This document shows, in pieces, positions 59,835 through 64,000 of a stretch of DNA of 64,000 nt; positions within the stretch are counted from its first letter, which is position 1, and each line of letters begins with the position of its first letter. Source of the stretch: Intrasporangium oryzae NRRL B-24470 (GTDB lineage: Bacteria; Actinomycetota; Actinomycetes; Actinomycetales; Dermatophilaceae); the NCBI RefSeq assembly GCF_000576595.1, contig NZ_AWSA01000019.1, forward strand, positions 1 through 64,000. Reading direction: 5' to 3'. A model generated the notes under the pieces. The model was not told where the DNA came from and made no database searches. It worked only from the letters and a program-made list of their open reading frames with translations. Position numbers and translations under genes: made by a program.

Positions 59835-59850
59835 TCTCAGGGCGACCCCC

Positions 59851-59856
59851 TAGACT
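59851..59856 (+). promoter_or_regulatory. -10 box TAGACT, leaderless promoter of rel
   Basis: TAGACT lies six bases before the ATG at 59863 and only 17 bases after the apt stop. It gives rel its own leaderless promoter inside the operon. Confidence 0.5.
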
Positions 59857-59862
59857 CTGTTC

Positions 59863-62148
59863 ATGAGTGAGGATGTCCGCGGCGAGCTGAGCACCCCGTC
59901 CCGGGTGCGCGCTCGGTTCGCCCGGTTCGGCGCGACGCGCCCGACCGGCAACCCGGTCCTCGAGCCGCTCATGACCGTCGTCCGGCACAACCACCCGAAG
60001 GCCGACGTCTCGGTCATCGAGCGGGCGTATGCCGTGGCCGAGCGGGCCCACGAGGGCCAGATGCGCAAGAGCGGCGACGCCTACATCACGCATCCTCTCG
60101 CCGTCACGACGATCCTCGCCGAACTCGGCATGACACCCCCGACCCTCGCCGCGGCGCTGCTGCACGACACCGTCGAGGACACCGACTACAGCCTCGACGA
60201 GCTGAAGCGCGACTTCGGCGACGAGATCGCCATGCTCGTCGACGGCGTGACCAAGCTCGACAAGGTGACCTACGGTGAGGCGGCCCAGGCCGAGACCGTG
60301 CGCAAGATGGTCATCGCGATGGCCCGCGACATCCGCGTCCTCGTCATCAAGCTCGCCGACCGGCTCCACAACGCCCGCACGTGGCGCTACGTCTCGCCCG
60401 AGTCGGCCCGGCGCAAGGCCAACGAGACGCTCGAGATCTACGCGCCGCTCGCACACCGCCTCGGCATGAACACCATCAAGTGGGAGCTCGAGGACCTTGC
60501 GTTCGCCACGCTCTACCCCAAGGTGTACGACGAGATCGTCCGCCTCGTCGCGGAGCGGGCTCCCGCCCGGGAGGAGTATCTCGCCGGCGTCCGCACCCAG
60601 GTCATGGAGGACCTGACGGCGGCGAAGATCAAGGCGACGGTGACGGGCCGGCCCAAGCACTACTACTCCGTCTACCAGAAGATGATCGTGCGGGGCCGCG
60701 ACTTCGAGGAGATCTACGACCTCGTCGCCGTCCGCGTCCTGGTCGACACCGTGCGCGACTGCTACGCCGCGCTGGGCGCCCTCCACTCGCGATGGAACCC
60801 GGTCCCGGGCCGGTTCAAGGACTACATCGCGATGCCGAAGTTCAACATGTACCAGTCGCTCCACACGACGGTCATCGGCCCGCAGGGCAAGCCGGTCGAG
60901 ATCCAGATCCGGACGCACACGATGCACCGTCGCGCCGAGTACGGCGTCGCGGCCCACTGGAAGTACAAGGACCAGGCGGCCAACGGCGGGGGAGCGCGCC
61001 CCGGTGAGATCACCCCCCAGAACGACATGGCGTGGCTGCGCCAGCTGCTCGACTGGCAGCGCGAGACCGAGGACCCGGGCGAGTTCCTCGACTCGCTGCG
61101 CTTCGAGATGGGCTCGAGCGAGGTCTACGTCTTCACCCCGAAGGGTTCGGTCGTCGCCCTGCCGGCGGGCGGCACGCCGGTCGACTTCGCGTATGCCGTC
61201 CACACCGAGGTCGGGCACCACTGCATCGGTGCCCGGGTCAACGGGCGCCTCGTGCCGCTCGAGTCGACGCTCGAGAACGGCGACGTCGTCGAGGTGCTCA
61301 CCTCCAAGGCCGACGGCGCCGGCCCCAGCCGCGACTGGCTCCAGTTCGTCAAGAGCCCCCGCGCCCGCAACAAGATCAAGGCCTGGTTCTCCAAGGAGCG
61401 CCGCGAGGAAGCCATCGAGGCGGGCAAGGAGAGCATCGCCAAGGCCCTGCGCAAGCAGAACCTCCCGCTCCAGCGCCTCATGAGCCACGAGTCGATGACC
61501 GCCGTGGCGACCGACCTGCGCTACCAGGACATCGAGGCGCTCTACGCGGCTGTCGGAGAAGGGCACGTCTCGGCGCAGCACGTCGTCGGCAAGGTCGTCG
61601 CCTCGATGGGCGGCGTGGAGGGAGCGACCGAGGACCTCGCGGAGGCGACCGTTCCAACGCGGGCGGCCTCACGTCGCCGGCCTGGCGATCCCGGCGTCGT
61701 CGTCGTCGACACCCCCGACGTCTGGGTCAAGCTGGCCAAGTGCTGCACGCCCGTGCCGGGCGACCCGATCCTCGGCTTCGTCACGCGGGGCAGCGGCGTC
61801 TCGGTCCACCGGGTGGACTGCACCAACGCCGCCCAGCTCACGGCCAACCCGGACCGGCTCATCGACGTCGAGTGGGCTCCGTCCTCGGCGAGCGTCTTCC
61901 TCGTGCAGCTCCAGGTCGAGGCGCTCGACCGCAGCCGACTGCTCTCGGACGTCACCCGCGTGCTCTCCGACCAGCACGTCAACATCCTCTCGGCGTCCGT
62001 GCAGACCTCGCGCGACCGGGTCGCGATCTCCCGCTTCACCTTCGAGATGGGCGACCCCACCCATCTCGACCACGTCATCAAGGCCGTCCGCCGCATCGAC
62101 GGCGTCTTCGACGTCTACCGCGTCAACGGCGGCAAGTCGACCGCCTGA
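59863..62148 (+). CDS. relA: Bifunctional (p)ppGpp synthetase/hydrolase
   Basis: The 761-residue Rel protein has all four regions. The HD hydrolase has [20 protein letters not shown] with His101-Asp102. The synthetase has [32 protein letters not shown] and [20 protein letters not shown]. The TGS domain has [20 protein letters not shown] near residue 425. The C-terminal ACT domain has [20 protein letters not shown]. Both catalytic sites look intact, as in the single long Rel of actinobacteria. It controls the stringent response. Convergent with the DUF349 gene. Confidence 0.96.
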   Translation: MSEDVRGELSTPSRVRARFARFGATRPTGNPVLEPLMTVVRHNHPKADVSVIERAYAVAERAHEGQMRKSGDAYITHPLAVTTILAELGMTPPTLAAALLHDTVEDTDYSLDELKRDFGDEIAMLVDGVTKLDKVTYGEAAQAETVRKMVIAMARDIRVLVIKLADRLHNARTWRYVSPESARRKANETLEIYAPLAHRLGMNTIKWELEDLAFATLYPKVYDEIVRLVAERAPAREEYLAGVRTQVMEDLTAAKIKATVTGRPKHYYSVYQKMIVRGRDFEEIYDLVAVRVLVDTVRDCYAALGALHSRWNPVPGRFKDYIAMPKFNMYQSLHTTVIGPQGKPVEIQIRTHTMHRRAEYGVAAHWKYKDQAANGGGARPGEITPQNDMAWLRQLLDWQRETEDPGEFLDSLRFEMGSSEVYVFTPKGSVVALPAGGTPVDFAYAVHTEVGHHCIGARVNGRLVPLESTLENGDVVEVLTSKADGAGPSRDWLQFVKSPRARNKIKAWFSKERREEAIEAGKESIAKALRKQNLPLQRLMSHESMTAVATDLRYQDIEALYAAVGEGHVSAQHVVGKVVASMGGVEGATEDLAEATVPTRAASRRRPGDPGVVVVDTPDVWVKLAKCCTPVPGDPILGFVTRGSGVSVHRVDCTNAAQLTANPDRLIDVEWAPSSASVFLVQLQVEALDRSRLLSDVTRVLSDQHVNILSASVQTSRDRVAISRFTFEMGDPTHLDHVIKAVRRIDGVFDVYRVNGGKSTA

Positions 62149-62164
62149 CCACACGGGCCCAGCA

Positions 62165-62222
62165 CGTATGCCGCTGGGTAGCGGTCCGCGGCCGACGTGC
62201 CCTGCCAGCCCGGCGGCATACC
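62165..62222. terminator. Inverted pair of CGGCATAC words after rel
   Basis: GTATGCCGCTGGG at 62166 can pair with CCCGGCGGCATAC ending at 62221 over 13 bases with one T-G wobble. The 30-base loop makes it weaker than the two other hairpins of this type. It lies 17 bases after the rel stop. Confidence 0.5.
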
Positions 62223-62245
62223 CCGTGGTCCTCGGTCGGGACGCG

Positions 62246-62280
62246 AACGGCCACCCGACTCAGGGAGCCGGGTGGCCGTT
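62246..62280. terminator. Bidirectional terminator between rel and the DUF349 gene
   Basis: AACGGCCACCCG at 62246 pairs perfectly with CGGGTGGCCGTT ending at 62280. The arms end in T and A runs suitable for both directions between convergent genes. Confidence 0.75.
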
Positions 62281-62296
62281 CATGACGTGTGGTCGC

Positions 62297-63955
62297 TCAG
62301 CCGCCGAACTCGGCGACCCCCGCGCGGGCCTGGTCGAGCCACGCCTGACGCGCCTCGAGGGCCTCGCGGGCCTTCTTGATGCGGCTCGCATTGCCCGAGG
62401 CCTCGGCCTTGGCGAGGTCGGCCTCGAGGTCGGCGACGGCACGCTCGAGCTGGTCGACCATGGCCCGGGCCCGGGCGGCAACCTCGGGGTTGCTCGACTT
62501 CCAGCGGTGGTCCTCGGCGTCGCGGACCGTCTGCTCGATCCGGCGCATGGCCTTCTCGACCCGGTCCATGTCGGCCCGCGGAACCTTGCCGGCGGCATCC
62601 CACCGGTCCTGGATGCTGCGCAGCTGGGCCTTGGCCTTCTCGAGGTCGGTGACGGGCAGGATGGCCTCGGCCTCCACGAGGAGGGCCTCCTTGACCGCGA
62701 GGTTGCCGCGGTACTGCTCCTCCTCGGCGGCGACGACCTCGTCCTTGGCCGAGAAGAACGCGTCCTGGGCGGCCTTGAAGCGACCCCAGAGCCGGTCGTC
62801 GTCGGACCTCGAGGCCCGGCCGGCGTGGCGCCACTCGTCCATGAGGCGCTTGAAGGCACCCGCCGTCGCGGCCCAGTCGGTGCTCGTTGCGAGCTTCTCG
62901 GCCTCGTCAACGAGGCGCTCCTTCGCGGCCTTCGCCTCCGCGTGGGCGGCGTCGAGGCCCGCGAAGTGGCTGCGCCGGGCCTTGTCGAAGCCGTTGCGGG
63001 CCGCGCTGAAGCGCTGCCACAGGGCCGACTCGGTGTCGCGGTCCAGCCGGGTGGCGGCGCGCTGGTGCTGCTTCCACTCGTCGAGCAGCTCGCGCATGCG
63101 CGCCCCGCTCGTCTTCCACTGGATCTTGTTCTCGGGCTGCGCCGCGATCGACTCGGCCTCCGCGACGATCCGCTCACGCTCGGCGGTCGCTGCCGCGCGG
63201 GCCTCGGCCCGGTGCTGCTGCTCGACGGTGCGCTTCGCGGCGATACCGGACTGGATCTCGTCGAGCTTGCTGGCGAGCGCGTCGAGGTCGCCCACGACGG
63301 CCGCGTCAGCGACCTGGGCGGTCAGCGTCTTGAGGCCGTCTTGCACGTCCTTGGACGGCACCTCAGGCTGCGCGAGGCGCTGCTCGAGCAGGACCGCGGA
63401 GGCGAAGAGCTCGTCGTACTTGCGGGCGAAGTACGTGAGGGCCTGCTCGTCGCTCGCGCCGGGGTAGGAGCCGACCTCCTTCTCGCCGTCGGTCGTCCGG
63501 ACGTAGACGACGCCGTTCTCGTCGACCCGGCCGAAGGCGGCCGAGGCCGAGTGGTCGGTCGTGATGAGCGCGGGGGCCGCCGGCGTCGGCGGGTGCGGGA
63601 CCGCCTTGGCGATGGCCGCCGGGGTCGGGATGGCGCTCGGCTTGGGGATCGAGGCCGGCGTGGGGGCAGCGGGAGCCGCCGCAGCCGGCGCCTCCTCGGA
63701 TGACGGGGCCTCCTCGGATGAAGGGGCCTCCTCGGCCGGGGCCTCCTCGGACGAAGGGGCCTCCGGAGCGGACTCGGCCGTCGACGGCGCATCCGACTCC
63801 GCGGCCGGAACCTCCGCGGCCGGAACCTCCGCGACGGGCGCCTGGCCGTCCTCCGTGGTCGCCTCCGTGGTCGCCTCCGGGGCCTCCACCGGGGCCTCCA
63901 CCGGGTTCTCCACCGGGGTGGTCTCGTCGGGCTCGGGCTGGATGATGTCCGTCAT
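62297..63955 (-). CDS. DUF349 domain protein with acidic Ala/Pro/Glu-rich N-terminus
   Basis: The 552-residue protein has an N-terminal disordered region of about 120 residues made of EAP and SSEEAP repeats, reflected in short DNA repeats around 63690-63930. A segment FGRVDENGVVYVRTTDGEKE follows, then a long helical part with several DUF349 repeats of the type WKQHQRAATRLDRDTESALW-QRFSAARNGFDKA, WRHAGRASRSDDDRLWGRFK and WDAAGKVPRADMDRVEKAMR. DUF349 proteins are coiled-coil-rich and of unknown role, and they commonly lie next to rel in actinobacteria. It is coupled to an upstream gene by ATGA. Confidence 0.88.
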   Translation of the reverse strand: MTDIIQPEPDETTPVENPVEAPVEAPEATTEATTEDGQAPVAEVPAAEVPAAESDAPSTAESAPEAPSSEEAPAEEAPSSEEAPSSEEAPAAAAPAAPTPASIPKPSAIPTPAAIAKAVPHPPTPAAPALITTDHSASAAFGRVDENGVVYVRTTDGEKEVGSYPGASDEQALTYFARKYDELFASAVLLEQRLAQPEVPSKDVQDGLKTLTAQVADAAVVGDLDALASKLDEIQSGIAAKRTVEQQHRAEARAAATAERERIVAEAESIAAQPENKIQWKTSGARMRELLDEWKQHQRAATRLDRDTESALWQRFSAARNGFDKARRSHFAGLDAAHAEAKAAKERLVDEAEKLATSTDWAATAGAFKRLMDEWRHAGRASRSDDDRLWGRFKAAQDAFFSAKDEVVAAEEEQYRGNLAVKEALLVEAEAILPVTDLEKAKAQLRSIQDRWDAAGKVPRADMDRVEKAMRRIEQTVRDAEDHRWKSSNPEVAARARAMVDQLERAVADLEADLAKAEASGNASRIKKAREALEARQAWLDQARAGVAEFGG

Positions 63956-64000
63956 GCCTTCTTCTCCGTGACGTCGACGCTGAGGATGCTGATGGGCGAG
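63952..64000 (-). CDS. 3' end of an upstream gene, possibly a cyclophilin
   Basis: A minus-strand frame enters at the right edge, reads SPISILSVDVTEKKA and stops in an ATGA overlap with the DUF349 start. The pattern P-I-x-I-x-S-V-x-V near a C-terminus, and the common order peptidyl-prolyl isomerase then DUF349 in actinobacteria, suggest a cyclophilin. Only 15 residues are visible, so this is tentative. Confidence 0.35.
   Translation of the reverse strand, partial: SPISILSVDVTEKKA

Overview
The window is very GC-rich DNA with dense gene packing, ATGA/GTGA overlaps, many GTG starts and short TANNNT promoter boxes 6-7 bases before start codons. The conserved blocks (CDP-alcohol phosphatidyltransferase / PIM acyltransferase / pimA; pdxS-pdxT-yebC-ruvCAB-yajC-secDF-apt-rel) identify an actinobacterium that makes phosphatidylinositol mannosides. 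A member of Micrococcales, possibly Intrasporangiaceae, is my best inference. No rRNA, CRISPR array, insertion sequence or phage gene was seen.

Layout. 1-13.1 kb is a mosaic: a secreted metallophosphoesterase / beta-helix / PKD-repeat protein cut by the left edge, a class II glutamine amidotransferase, an internally deleted GNAT remnant, a quinol-monooxygenase-like protein, tRNA-Gly(GCC), tRNA-Val(GAC), a CoA-binding protein, a thiolase, an SDR enzyme with a TetR-type palindrome upstream, a 51-residue protein, an OsmC / flavoprotein / flavoprotein operon and a second tRNA-Gly(GCC). 13.1-23.5 kb holds a pair of small paralogous proteins, two membrane proteins, a DUF2252 protein, a cation/proton antiporter, a stand-alone LigD-type polymerase domain, a glutathione peroxidase, pabB-pabC, a PGPGW membrane protein and tRNA-Val(CAC).

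23.5-36.1 kb is a catabolic island: a divergent LacI-type regulator and ten tightly coupled genes. IolD-like and IolE-like enzymes and three Gfo/Idh dehydrogenases point to inositol or another cyclitol. The usual IolB, IolC and IolJ are absent. An HpcH/HpaI aldolase, a D-2-hydroxyacid dehydrogenase, an SDR and an aldehyde dehydrogenase are present instead, which suggests a route without phosphorylated intermediates. 36.1-41.4 kb has a MOSC protein, a flavin-reductase-like protein and a TetR-controlled fadA2/fabG4/htdX-type lipid module.

41.5-64 kb is core genome: thrS, an intergenic region with several hairpins, a HIT protein, PIM synthesis genes, pdxS, an interruption (a decayed DUF4037 gene between two palindromic repeats, plus kynU), then pdxT, yebC, ruvCAB, yajC-secDF, apt, rel and a DUF349 protein.

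The most unusual signal is not a gene. A short word, CGGCATACG and its reverse complement, recurs at least 33 times on both strands (35 counting two looser AGGCATAC copies). It is concentrated between genes and three times forms inverted pairs that build hairpins at gene ends. This resembles DNA uptake sequences of Pasteurellaceae and Neisseria, and I know of no such description in actinobacteria. Other points of interest are the kinase-less iol-type operon, the covarying palindromic repeat pair, the hairpin cluster after thrS and a set of apparently leaderless promoters.
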